A model generated the notes under the pieces. The model saw only the letters and a program-made list of their open reading frames with translations, searched no databases and was not told where the DNA came from. 64,000 nucleotides of DNA from Allantophomopsis cytisporea (lineage: Eukaryota > Ascomycota > Leotiomycetes > Phacidiales > Phacidiaceae), in contig CP103034.1 of assembly GCA_024752435.1 (NCBI GenBank), forward strand, positions 1 through 64,000, read 5' to 3'. The translations under genes and the position numbers were made by a program. The number at the start of each line of letters is the position of its first letter. Within the stretch, counting starts at the first letter, position 1. Shown one piece after another: positions 34,863-46,594 of the stretch.

Positions 34863-35282
34863 TACTTGGGCAATGATAGTTTGTTAACCCAGAGGATATT
34901 TCAGTAAGAGTAGCAGTAAGAATAGAATCACCCTGTCGAATATTTACACTCTCGGTCTCATGCATTAGCTTTGAAGCATAAAGAAAAATGTTCATTATGA
35001 AGAGATACAGATACAATTATGAACTAGTTGTAAGTGCCACAGTATTTGATGTCTAAAGTTTGTGCCTCATCATTTTCATAAATAGCTACTTTGTCATCCG
35101 GACTCCAGATCCAGCACGTAAAACTCTCACCTAGCCCAACAAAGCTGACTTTTGCGGTAATTAGTAAAGGCTCTAAAGCCTTCGTTTTTTGACCCATGAC
35201 AGGGCTATGAGAACCATGGTCGAAATGATAAATAACTTCCAAGCAGTATAGTACTATTCAAAATGAAACAGCCTCAAATGCA

Positions 35283-35296
35283 ATCGGCTTTTCCGA
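35283..35296 (+). promoter_or_regulatory. CGG-N5-CCG inverted-repeat site (distal)
   Basis: ATCGGCTTTTCCGA, 235 bp upstream of the dienelactone hydrolase ATG. Identical to the sites at 35337-35350 and, inverted, 32603-32616. Confidence 0.6.
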
Positions 35297-35336
35297 CTCA
35301 GAACCGACAAACATTAAGATTGCAATGCGAAATTCT

Positions 35337-35350
35337 ATCGGCTTTTCCGA
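35337..35350 (+). promoter_or_regulatory. CGG-N5-CCG inverted-repeat site (proximal)
   Basis: A second identical ATCGGCTTTTCCGA, 181 bp upstream of the ATG and 54 bp (about five helical turns) from the distal site. Flanking bases are also partly conserved between the two copies, which suggests a local duplication. Confidence 0.6.
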
Positions 35351-35530
35351 CATAGAGCTGACCAAAAATATTTCGCTCTCCTTTTATTTTAGTTTAAAGA
35401 GACGTGCCTCGATGTCTGAAACTATTTTCTTGTTCCATATTGTACTTTTACTTTTCCAATATATAACCTGAAATATCTGTAACTGCAACCACATTCTCTC
35501 TTTCTTACATTAGCCGCCAACTTCGTCATT

Positions 35531-36473
35531 ATGGGATCTTTATCAGCAGGAGACTGCTGCACCAAGGGGATCAAACACGAAGGCAAAGTAGCTGGAAAGC
35601 TAGAGAAAATTGGGAACAGTTAGTTTACTTTTGAAAATTTCTTTAATCTACATTTAAAGTTTTCGACCTAATATTTCAATCTCTACAGTTGACACTTATT
35701 TCGCACGCCCCGCCAACAATTCTACTGAGAATGCTATCATCATATTCTCCGACGTGTTTGGTATCTATCAAAACATTCAATTAATTGCAGACGAGTTCGC
35801 GGCACGGGGCTATCTTGCTGTTATCCCTGATCTTTTCAACGGTGACGCTATTGGAGTCGAAGCATTCTTTGGCCAGAAAGTCTCACTACCAGAATGGCTT
35901 ACCAAGCACACAACAGACGATGTTGACCCTATCTCTGAGATCGTCATCAGTTATTTGAGGACAGCTCTCAACGTTAGAAATCTCAGTGGCGTTGGATATT
36001 GTTTCGGAGGCAAGGTTTGTGAAATTCTACCAAGTCAAAAGATGTCCGATAGCTAATATTTCGACCTCTATAGTATGTCATTCGCAACCTAAAAGACGGC
36101 ATATTAGATGCTGGTTATACCGCCCACCCATCTTTCATAACAACTGAAGAACTCGAAGCCGTCACCAAGCCTTTGTCAATCGCAGCTTCAGGTAAGTTAC
36201 CTCCATAAATCTGCGAGTACGTTGCTTAGTAATATTGACTGACTCTACATATAATTTCAAGAAGTCGACAGTATCTTTACAAGAGAGCTTCGATTCGAAA
36301 CGGAAAAGATATTGGCGAAACTTCACAATCCCTACCAGATCAATCTCTATGGAGGTGTTGAACATGGCTTCGCACTACGAAGTGACCTTAGTCTCTTGCA
36401 CGTTCGTTTTGCCACGGATCTGGCCTTTGAACAGGCAGTTACTTGGTTCGATAGGTTTGCAAAAACTGAGTAA
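35531..36473 (+). CDS. Dienelactone hydrolase family protein
   Basis: Four exons: 35531-35618, 35689-36014, 36074-36191 and 36262-36473, giving 247 aa, the typical family length, with introns of 59-70 nt. It is an alpha/beta hydrolase of the DLH family with a Cys-Asp-His triad. Cys134 is in GVGYCFGGK, Asp180 in SIAASEVDSIF and His212 in GGVEHGFALR, and the DVFGIYQN and PDLFNGD segments are conserved. All triad residues are present. Family members cleave dienelactones or other esters and lactones; in fungal clusters they may release, lactonise or hydrolyse a product (inference). It is probably cytosolic, since no signal peptide is seen. Two CGG-N5-CCG sites lie in its promoter. It converges with the MFS gene. 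Confidence 0.92.
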
Positions 36474-36891
36474 ATTGTTGCGAGTTAGGCCATTTGTTTC
36501 GTGTCTTAGCTGGGACTCTTATTCACTGTCAATTACTGAGCTATCTAGATCGTCAAGAGGTTGTAGCTACCAGGCGCATGCACTCTGTTCTTTCTAAACT
36601 CCTTCATTTTGTCACGCATATAGCTAGCAATTCCAGATGGCGACGGCGAGGTAGAAATTGACATCTGATCAATTTCCAAGATCTGGTTATGTATGGTGAA
36701 AAGTTCGCAATGTTGTTTCCGAGCCATCAGAGAACGAACCCAAAGCTGGTGTGACTTGCTGTCTATCACCCCGCATTCATCATATACCTTCACTCTGTAT
36801 CGATTACACTTCTCTTAATTATGAATTACACCCACCGCCAAGATTTTATCTATTCGATTTCCTACATTGTTCTCCATGATCGTTTCCAATT
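36474..36891. other. Convergent intergenic region
   Basis: About 420 bp between the 3' ends of the dienelactone hydrolase and MFS genes. No gene seen; it must contain both 3' UTRs. Confidence 0.5.
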
Positions 36892-38759
36892 TCAAATCCT
36901 CGATACAGCATATTTACTACGCCGCCGAATGACATGCCCGTACTTATACAGCATATAAGGAATAGGAGTCAATAGCAAGCTAATACAAGCCAGAATCGTT
37001 AAGGTCCAATGCACACCCATATTGTTGTAAAAGGGTATGCCGGCCACGGTCATACCGCCCGCGGTCAGGTATCGTGCGAATGTCACAAATGTGAGTGCGG
37101 AAGCTGCATAGATCTCGTACGCGTCGATGATATACATGTAAGCACTCATGAAGATGCATATCAGACCATAACCGAAGAGGACGGATGCAAGTATAGGAGA
37201 CCATATACTGATGGATGGCTGGAATTTGTCAGCTATCGCATTGATACATAGCAAGCTTGAATGATTGCAGAACTTACATAAGCTGTCCAACCCATCCAGA
37301 ACAATGAAACTGGGATTGCAGGAGCACCACCTAGCATTGCGAACCACAATCGAATTTCGGGATTGACATGAGCACCATTCTCGAAACTGTGCTTCTCTAG
37401 GTCCCGCTTCGTCTTGATGTAAACAAAGGGCACTAGAGGCGTAGCTAGGATAATGCCAACGAACATTGCGACGAAGATGACATTTGTGAGACCTTGACTC
37501 GTGCCATATATATCACTGAAAATGTATGTGTACCCATCGAGGAAGGTGAATAGAACAATATAGAGGACCGTCAGATAGAGTGCTATCAACACAACGATCG
37601 GCTCCGTCATTATCAGAAATGGCCTCTTCATCGAGATCTTTAGACGGGTCCATAGTGTCATGTTGGTGATCTCCAACTCGGCCCGAAATCGATCATCACC
37701 TGTGATTCGTCGGAGATGTTGCGCCTTCCATTTCAGCAGAAGTGGTGGATATGTCTCCTGCTGGAACAATACAACCAAGCTCAAAACGATCCCAGCTAGA
37801 ATGAGCGTGATCCACTCAGTCCATCGCCAGCTCCCAATATGGCCGACCCCAATATAGCTTCCAATCACAGGGCCCAGCACAGGGCCGCCGAAGCCGGGGA
37901 TGGCAAATAAGGGGAACGCGTACGTCTTCTCCAATGAATCCCACATGTCGGAGACGGAGCCACCAGCACATGTTAAAGGGGGCGAACCGAACAATCCGGC
38001 CAAGAATCTGAATGCTAGCTGTGCTCCGATGTTGGGCGCAAGTCCTGATGCCATGATGAAGATCATAAAGAGAATCAAAGTAACGATATATACTATGTTG
38101 CGTCCAAATGTCTCTGAAAATGGCCCAGCAAACACTGCGCCTACGCTATAGCCTGCCAGGTATATTCCTACGTACGATGCCTTGTTAGCTGAAAGATCCA
38201 CTATTCCGAGCCAAGACGGATCCCACACACCTGTTGCCAATGACTCAACTACCTCACTCACCCCGAACTCGGCACTGGCTTGGGGTGAAATTGCAGTATC
38301 TATTGAAGATGCTGCTCCCACAAGAAATGCGATCGCTGAGACGACGAGGGTTGTACCTACCCTGGTAGCTTTGCTGTAGTTTCTAGGATTCAATGGATCA
38401 TTCTCCCCTTCCCAGCCTACAACGAAAACTTTGGAACCTTTCCCCTCATGGGACATACGATCCCGCGCCTCGATGCCGTTCAGCGCATAACCAAGCGCGG
38501 TTCTTGCGGAGTATCGTGTTCGTGTAGGGGCGAGGTCGCTTGTCTGATCCTTCTCAAGATTGACCTCATCATCACGTGAATCGTTTTTGGACATGGCATC
38601 GGAATTGGAGCTAGTAGGACGTTGGACGGACGTTGTAGCTGGTGTTGACTGTGATGGCCGATTTGAAGACTCTGTCCATGCCGTCGCTTTTTCTTGATCC
38701 CTCTCGAGCTGTTTTTGGACAGCGAGGTCAATTCTCCGATACTGCAAGAAAGATTGCAT
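36892..38759 (-). CDS. DHA1-type MFS drug/polyamine-like exporter
   Basis: Three exons on the minus strand: 38231-38759, 37278-38167 and 36892-37218, giving 581 aa. The intron 38168-38230 is 63 nt, a multiple of three, without stops. Unspliced it would insert 21 residues between SLATG and IYLAGYSVGA and disrupt helix 2, and it has GTGTGT, CTAAC and TAG signals. The cytosolic N-terminus (~130 residues) is polar, followed by NPLNPRNYSKATR and twelve predicted membrane segments. GPFSETFGRNIVYIVTL is the conserved loop 2-3 motif and GFGGPVLGPVIGSYIG is motif C of drug:proton antiporters. It most likely exports the cluster product or a related toxin across the plasma membrane. It converges with the dienelactone hydrolase and is followed by regulator 2 in the same orientation. 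Confidence 0.92.
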
Positions 38760-39457
38760 GGCGATACAGAGATCCGTGGACAGCGTAGGGTTGGGTATTT
38801 AGGACCTCCATGGCGACTTCGTCCCTTATATGGAAGACAGCCACCGATCGCCTGCGGTATGAATGGTGCCGTTGAAGTAATTCGTCCATCTTCTACGGTT
38901 CGAAAGATGCCGTGAAAGGAACAATTTGACCCACCTTTCTGATCGTCTACTATAAGATCTTCAGAATAAGAGTACACATTTATTATCAGTGGCGATATAG
39001 ATCACAAATTCCGTGTGGTTTTCGATTCATTGCCATCACAGCGCTAACCAGAATTGGTAACACGGTTGATTATCTCCCATGTGCGGAAAGTCATAGGATT
39101 GGTAGAAATAACCCGGTGGCCATATCACATGATCGAACACCACATTGAGAAGAATTCACCGCTGCGGGCACAATAGAACAACCACGGTGGGTTCTAGAAC
39201 CGTGTTGTAGACAGTAGAGTGGTTAATGTTCTACTTGAAGAAACTTTACATACTAGAATACAAAAAGTACCTTCCTTCACTAGCAACACCGGATAAAGTG
39301 TCCAAGCTAAGGGATCTTGAGATCACTACACTCCACTTCAATACATGTATATAGACTCTCATGTTAAATATTAGAATTCCACTTCAACATAATTCGTCCT
39401 TTGTCTGGGGAGAATATTTACCCAGCATTCGAGTTCGTATCAGAGAAATGAGCGAAT
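38760..39457. other. Intergenic between regulator 2 and MFS gene
   Basis: About 700 bp holding the 3' end of regulator 2 and the promoter of the MFS gene. Open frames here on either strand look like chance. The CGG-N5-CCG motif is not seen. Confidence 0.5.
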
Positions 39458-42162
39458 CTATGGCCGGCTCTCTCTCGGATAATTTCTCGATACGTCATCG
39501 CTCCATTGCGATGCAGATCCGCTAAACCCAAAGATAGGGTCGTATAAGATAGGCGGGCTTGTGTCCTGCAGGGCATCATAGGGAAATCGATGGCTCGAGG
39601 TCGCACCCGCTGTAACTTGAGAGGCTGATAGTCCAGCACCGGGAAATGAAGATAAGCTGGATGCGCCCACGACCGGCTCAAATAGTGAATATTGTGATGA
39701 CTGCTCAGCAATTTGTTGGTCTAGGTTAAAACTCTGGATAATGGCATCCATATCCAAATCTGGTAAGGCGAGGTCAACTTCCGTCCGATGTTCAACAAAC
39801 AGCATTTGCGAAATATCTTCCATACCAGCTGCAGCGGATGAGCCGTTTTGGTTTTGACCCAGCGTGGTCATCTGAGCCGATTGTGGGACGTTATCACTCA
39901 GTCGGATAGATTCGTAGTCGTCAACTACAACTCCCATGCGTTCTATTATACTACGTATAATGCGCATAGCTCTTTTCGGCGCGTGACAAACTTTCTGATG
40001 TTCATTGAGAACGTGCAGACAAGTTTGCAACGCCTTGTGCGCTTCCGATCCGGCTTCTCTCTGGGCGGCCATCCGAACATGAATGGTTGCGCTCACATAC
40101 GTTGCGTAGGAGATGATGTACGGAGAGGACTTGATCCAGAAATACCTTCCATATGCCCGTAAGATGTGATCTATTTCGGACGCGGCAGATGCACATGCGA
40201 CGAATGAATTGAACGCAGCTGAGGTAGAAGTAGACTGGAGATGGCCCTCTGAAACAAATGGTCGGTGGAGCAATATTCTTAGAACATTGAACAAGGCTCT
40301 ATAACGAAAGACGTTAGTAGGACTGCTACGCATGCTGCTAGAGAGGACCTACAATAGCGAGAACATATGGGGTAGTAACGCTGTACGCGCTGACTCTGAG
40401 GACTTGAAGTCTAAATATGCTGGTAGAGCTAAACGCCAAGTTTTCAGGTCATCATCCAAGGCCATTGCCTCCCGAAAGAGATCATAAGGACTTCTTGTTG
40501 TGCATTTCTCAGAATAAAGACAGCTGATGATCCGTTCCATAATGATGCCAAGCCTGCATTGCTCTTTAAAAATGGATAAACTATAAAGTGGCGGGCCGGG
40601 ATGATCTCTCTTATCCGTATGAGTGAGTGGAATGAACTGTTCCAACTCCTCGTATTCATCTAGAAAAGTAAGAGGAACATTAGTATCGGCTTCACGAAGA
40701 CGTGCAGGTCTTCCCTGGTATAAAGACTGAATTTTGTCCTTGACTTTTCAGTTTGTCAAAGAGTCGTCAGCAACAGCCAAAAAGAGGCAACGGGGCTTAT
40801 TGCATACCATACGCGCCCCAAAATATCCTTCGACGAACCTCCAAGTCCTCCTCACGAAGTGCTCGGTTATTTCGCTGTGCGGAGGAGTCAACGTGGATCC
40901 CTAGGTCAATAATCATGTTGAAAGCTATGCCTGCGTAGAGCCATGAAGTGCTCCTATCATCGCACCATGTGAACAAAGGGCTTGCGATGATAAGTAAGGC
41001 TTGTATCGTGGTAACCTCACTCTTATCATGGCTTGTGCTTAGCAACTCGGTGAATCTTTGCCAGTAAGTCCATCCTGCAGTCCGTACATCTTGAGAGTCA
41101 TGAAGACTCTTAGTCCGAGGACTATCTTTGGTTGCTGTGAAATAGACAGCATTTAGGAGGAGTTTCGAAAAATAGGGACCAGCGCACGCCATATCGCGCA
41201 TGAATGTAGGGCGGTAAATGACCAATCCGTAATCATGTTGCCTGTTGAAATAAACGGAAAGCAGATGCATACCAAGATCTGGGTCAATTCCGTCGAAATC
41301 AAGCTTGTTGGTAGTAAGATTGAGAGTCTCAAGCTGACCTAGAAAAGTGGATGTCAGCAAATTGATCCATATTATGCCGTTTATGAAGCACTTAGCAGTA
41401 ATACGCTCCACAGCGATTGTAGGCATGGGCAGGCTCTGAACATACGTTGCTTTGTGGCCTCTGCCATTAATCGGCCTTTAATCCATTCCTCGGGAACTTG
41501 GGGTTCCACTGTCCCTTTTTGCTGCTTCTCACGTCCAGCAGACTTCTCGTCGAACATCGCACTTGATGGACCGTGATAGCGGGATTCTCTATCGGCAGCG
41601 GAAGAGCCAGGTAAGAAAGAATGATTCCTATAATGCTTTCTGACGGTATCTGGAGACTTATATGGATACGCCGGCACTTCTGGAACCTGTAATAGATGCT
41701 TCGGACATGCCTCAGCGCCTAAATGAGAACTATTCGGCTCATACAAGGGTGTTGCTTCTTCACTTGTCCTTGCCGGCGATCTCAGCTCCTGAATTGTGCC
41801 TACACTTTGCCTTAACTCCTCCTGAAGCCGTTGATTCTCTTTCTCCAATTGATGAATACGCGCATTGGAAGGCCTTCAAGAAGTATTAAGCATCCAAACG
41901 CGCATGTTGTTGAGACTAGATTGGCTGACCTTTTCTTCTTTGAATTTTCAGTATAAATACAATCCCTATTAGACGCTTGGCAGTGCTGGCACTTGGGTTT
42001 TTCACCACCACACTTCATCTAATTATATACCAAAATAAGCCGCGACTTAACTACGAAAATCGGGAGGTTTATTCTTACTTTCCTTCGCCGACAGAAGTTG
42101 CAGGCTATAGGAGCGCGCCTATCATATCGCGCATTGTGCTCGGTTGGCCTTGAAGAAGACAT
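39458..42162 (-). CDS. Zn2Cys6 transcription factor (regulator 2)
   Basis: Six exons on the minus strand: 42079-42162, 41930-42018, 41446-41873, 40808-41338, 40353-40743 and 39458-40298, giving 787 aa. All five introns (54-107 nt) keep the frame. The first intron splits the zinc cluster: joined it reads ACNFCRRRKMKC...KCQHCQASNRDC, spaced C-x2-C-x6-C-x6-C-x2-C-x6-C. A short coiled coil follows (IHQLEKENQRLQEEL), a common dimerisation linker. The fungal-specific transcription factor domain shows LLSVYFNRQHDYGLVIYRPT, FNMIIDLGIHVDSS and RRRIFWGAYG. The long C-terminus is Ser/Gly/Asp-rich. The arrangement resembles NirA-like regulators but no specific homologue is claimed. Its promoter is only ~265 bp long before retrotransposon sequence begins at 42429. 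Confidence 0.92.
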
Positions 42163-42428
42163 AACCTTGATAAGAGACTTCTAATCAATTCGTTAGGGCT
42201 GTCTTGAGCCGTGGATGTGATAGCTAGAAAGATGTTTTGGAAACTAGTTATGATCGAAAACTACTGAGAAGTTGACAAGTCGTTGCTTCGTGGCTCTTGG
42301 ACGGCATCACGTGGAAATATTTGTACCTGTGTTGCTCGGAAAAGAATCGGCTAAACTGTTTGTTATGGCGTACCCAGGTAGTTATGTATATACTTCGGAT
42401 AAGCAAACTCAACTAACTCTGTTCGCAT
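42163..42428 (-). promoter_or_regulatory. Truncated promoter of regulator 2
   Basis: About 265 bp between the ATG and the first LTR sequence. It contains TCGGAAAAGAATCGG (42336-42350), which shares the TCGGAAAAG half with the motif at 32603 but has a direct, not inverted, second CGG. Confidence 0.4.
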
Positions 42429-42674
42429 TGTGATTTTCACATGTTAAAACCGGCTTAGTTTTCTACTATGGGCCAACTACTCTACTTATGCAATTACTAC
42501 CAAGTCTGTTCGTAGCTGTAAACTCCAAGCATGTGATATGCCTGAGGCTAGTGTGATTTTCAGGTGTATAACGGCTTGATTTTCTACTATAGGCCAACTA
42601 CTCTACTTATACAATTACTACCAAGTCTGTTTGTAGCTGTAAACTCCAAGCACATAATATATGCCTGAGGCTAG
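42429..42674. repeat. Two adjacent copies of the 5' 123 bp of an LTR
   Basis: Copy A (42429-42551) and copy B (42552-42674) both run from TGTGATTTTCA to GCCTGAGGCTAG. Copy B is more AT-shifted (TATGCAATT in A is TATACAATT in B; GGGCC is AGGCC), as expected if B suffered more RIP. Copy B continues into the rest of an LTR. A third copy starts at 63736. Confidence 0.8.
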
Positions 42675-44899
42675 AATTTATATCCTCCCCTACCTAAATC
42701 CGATCGCACCTGTAATTAGTTATATAATAGTTATATAACTCGTTCAAAGTAAAGCTATTGATACCTTTATAACTCTTATAAAGGTCTTCGATCGACTTAA
42801 TTGGTAAGTTATATATATAGTTACTTGTACAAGTTATCTTATAGTAGGCTAAAGTCTAGTTATATCTTTATATAACTCAATCCCTAGTTAAAGGCCTATA
42901 TATTGACCCCTCTTTACTTCTAAACCCTCTTTCTTTTCTTTATTAGAACAATATCAAGCTTTCGTTTGTAAACTTCCCTTCTTCCTTCTTTATCTTTTAT
43001 TACAAACGAAATTTTATCTTTTCAAATTTTTCGATTGAACATCAAGATAAGTACCTGAGTTGATTAGTAGCCTGGTAGTTATACTACTAGCTATAGTAGT
43101 TGTAGTAGTCGTAGTAGTAGTAGTAGTAGAAGTAGCAGAAGAAATAAAAGTAGCCTATTAAGTTACTATACTAAGGTTTATACAACCTATTCCTCAATTT
43201 TTGTTCGCGACTAATTTTCCCTAGACTATTAAGGTTGCTACCTAGTAGCCTTTAGTTACTACTTCTTAAGCAAAGTAGATTTGTAAAAATCTCCTTGTTT
43301 AAAACAAGTTGGTTTAAAAGCCTAACCGACAGATAAACTTGTCTAAATATATCTTGTACAATTAAGCTGCTGTTATCTAGACTTATAGTTATATTTAAGA
43401 ATATACTTACAAGTCTTACGATCGAGGTACTAGCCCTTTCAACAATTGCGTCTTTATCCTAACCTCTAATGTTTTAAAAGAGGCAATAAAGGGCTAGCTT
43501 CTATTTAGAGGTGCTTGTACTAATTGCTTCTAGGGTAGTTAAAGTAGAAGATACTCCCTTCGTCTAAACAAAGGTAGGTTAAATTCCTTTTTTTTTGTTA
43601 CAAACGAATTTTAGTTCGATCGAAATACTAACTGTTTTTAGGCAAAGGTACTAAAAAGGCTGCTTTAGGTTTACTCTATTAAAACAATAGCTATTCTTAT
43701 ATTTACCTCGGACGAGATTACAACTTAAATACGTTTAATAGCGTTCGAGATGCTTTAGCTAAGTTAAAAAGAGTTAAAAGAGCTCTTTAAGATCGTAGTA
43801 AAGCTATTGAAGGTAGTTGTAAAGTTGTAGATGTTAACTCTAAGTCTTTTTAAAAGGGATTTTCTTTAGACGAAGCTAAGTCTAATAAAGAAATAGAGGA
43901 TTAGTTTAAATTTAGTATTTTCTAAGAGTTAGTCTGATTAAAATACTAAGAGCGCTCTTTTAGCTTTATTAATTAGTAATTGCAATTGTATAGTTTTACC
44001 TATTTCGAAAATCAACCCTTTGTACAAAATTTAAGTAACAAATAAAATTCTAAAAGAATATTCGAACGTAATATATTCTAAGTATCTCTTTTATTACTAT
44101 ATAAAAGGAGACTCAAGTTAATATAGATCTCTATAGCGTTTTAGCAGAAGATTCGCTCGTAAAAAATAGCCGGCTCGTTTATTCCTAACTCGTTGAATTG
44201 TAGGCAATCCGTTCGAGATATTTACAGACTAAATAATCGTTTGTTTAAAAGTAAGCTTAGGTATAGTTACATTAAGTTTCTTAGGCTTTCTAGGTTTCTT
44301 TTTGCTTGTCTCTGACGGTTAATCTATTAGCTTTTGAAGTAGTACAAAGTATTTTTTTAGCTTGTCTAGCCTTCGTTTTTGTTTGGGTCTAACTTTGTTC
44401 GGAATACTTTAAGTATTAGTTGTCTTCGGCTGTTCGTTGTCCGATCGTACTTTTCCTTCTTGTTGTCTATACTATTCGTAGTATTCTTCAAGTATTCGTT
44501 TCTTTTTTTGTTGAATATCGAACGAAACTTAGCTAGCAAGTTCTTTTTCGTTCGAATAACGTCTAGGGTAAAGTTGTAAATCTCGTTCGACCTTTACGTT
44601 TACCGGTTCTTCCGATCGAGATTTACATTGTTCTCGTCGTTCTTTTTGTAGTTGTAGCCGAATACTTAGGTTCTATCCGTTCGAAACCTCCTCGTATCGG
44701 AATCTTTAACTTTTAGATCCCTTCTCTATTGTTTCTTTGATCTTAGGTAAAAATACTTCGTTCGAAGCATCGGCTTCTTTTGTAGCTTCTTTTACTTCTT
44801 TCTCTTGTCTCTTTTTAAAAAGCTCTATTCTCGTTCAGAGTTTTTAGAAGACTACTTCTTTATATGTTTTTTCTTTGTTCTTCCCTTCCCCTAACTTGC

Positions 44900-46594
44900 T
44901 TCGATCGAGCCTTCTCGATTGTATTTCGACCTACTCTCTTTTTGTTATAGTAGCTAGGTCTTTATATATAAATCTAGGAATAAAGTCTCGTTCGAGCTCT
45001 ATTTTTGTCTGAGGGGAAGTATTAATCAGATAAAAGTATTCTCTAATCTTATTAGCATTGTAAATAGACTTCTATTGATTTATACAAGGGTCAACTAATA
45101 ACTAATTGACTAATATAAATCTATCCCTGTAGATTAACGACTTTACTATTCGACTGTAACAGTCTTAGAAGGTATACGTTCCGATCGGAGTACTTATAAT
45201 TACCTTATAAAGTCTATACTATTTCGGTCAAAACTTAAAAAGTACTTCCTCTCGTACTAATATATAGCTTTTTACAAGTATATCGGCCTTTTTCTTGAGA
45301 TTTTCATCGCAAACTAGTCCTACTTTGATAGCTTTCTAGACTAATTCAATATTAGCCTTTAACCGCGCCTTATTTGTATTCTAGTATCTAGAAATCGCAT
45401 TTTGTACTTTGTACGAAGATTGATTGTTATCTTTCAACCTTGGTTGTATCCTATAGAGTAAGAAGAAAAGGCTCTGCTTCGTTATTGTATATATTCGAAT
45501 TCGAATAGCAAAAAGAGACTGCAGCAAGTATTTATCCTATATTTGTACAGGCTTCCTATAGAGATATTTAGTTATTATACCCTTTAAGATTCCGTTGAAT
45601 CTTTCGACCTTCCTATTAGTCTGTAGGTAATAAAGTATAGTCATTTAGTGTTTAATTCTTATACTCTGTAGAAATCGTTCGAAGTCTTTTCCAACTAGGT
45701 TTATACTATTGTCAGAAAGTACTTTGTTTAGTATTCTATATACCGCGAATATATTCTTTTCTAGGAATCTAGCAATAGTAGCACTTATAGCATTGCCAAC
45801 TACTTCTGCTATAGGCTATCTAGTACTTCGTTTAATTGCTGTAATAATCTATTGGTTGCTATTATACGTTCGAGGCAATATTCCAATAAAATCTATTAAC
45901 TAGCTTTCAAAAAGTTGAGTATTTGCTCGATCAAGTACTTTCTAAGGACCTTGTATTTGTCTTAGGTTAGATCCTTTAGTAACTTAATATACAAGATACA
46001 ACTTGATTTGGTTTTGTACATTTTGTTCGAGAGTTGGCTACTATACCTTTTGTACAAAGACGGTTTTAAGCCTAGGCTATCCTAAGTAGCTATACTTGTA
46101 GTAGATTCGTTTAAATAAAGGTCTTCGCAGTATTAGTATAATATAGGGTACTCGTCCTTTAAAAGTCTTTTTAAATAGTAGCAAATTTCTTTCAAGTTCG
46201 AAGGTAGAAGCAAAGTAATCTTTATTATTTAAAATAGTATTTTTCAAAGACTCGTCCGAAGGTAGAGTTCCTTCTTGTAGATATTGGATTATTACTTTTT
46301 CCTATTCTCCTTTATCTACTAAACGAAGAAAGTTGAACTACGCTTAATATACCTCTCCCTTCCTAATAAAATCTAGCCGTCGACTAAAAGCATTAGGAAC
46401 GGTTGTATTCGAACTAGGTCTGTACTAAATATTTAAGTTGTAGGTACTAAACTCAGCGATCCAATAGGCTAATCTTTTTAAGGGCACTTTAGTATCTTTA
46501 AAGTATTTTAAGCTTTTATAATCGGTTAGTACTTTCGTTCGATAGTAGTTGTCGATATAGTAACTCTACGTTCGAAGTATATATTTAATAGCAA
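44900..46594 (-). pseudogene. RNase H / integrase part of the outer Ty3 pol, RIP-degraded
   Basis: On the minus strand from 46560 downward, fragments read TDYKSLKYFKDTKVPLKRLA, then AEFSTYNLNI, NTTVPNAFSRR, and at ~45650-45560 QTNRKVERFNG and ITKYLYRKPVQI, separated by stops. They match the end of RNase H and the integrase core of ascomycete Ty3 elements. The coding frame is beyond function. Confidence 0.7.

Larger units (their letters stand above)
34863..35530. promoter_or_regulatory. Promoter region of the dienelactone hydrolase
   Basis: About 670 bp with no gene seen. A ~30-bp imperfect direct repeat, containing ATCGGCTTTTCCGA followed by a GAC..AGA..C..GAC pattern, occurs at 35283 and 35337, 54 bp apart. 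Pyrimidine-rich sequence follows close to the start codon. Confidence 0.55.

Noticed and set aside
42336..42350. TCGGAAAAGAATCGG before regulator 2
   Set aside because: Only one half matches the shared motif and the second CGG is in direct orientation, so it was not counted as a fourth site.
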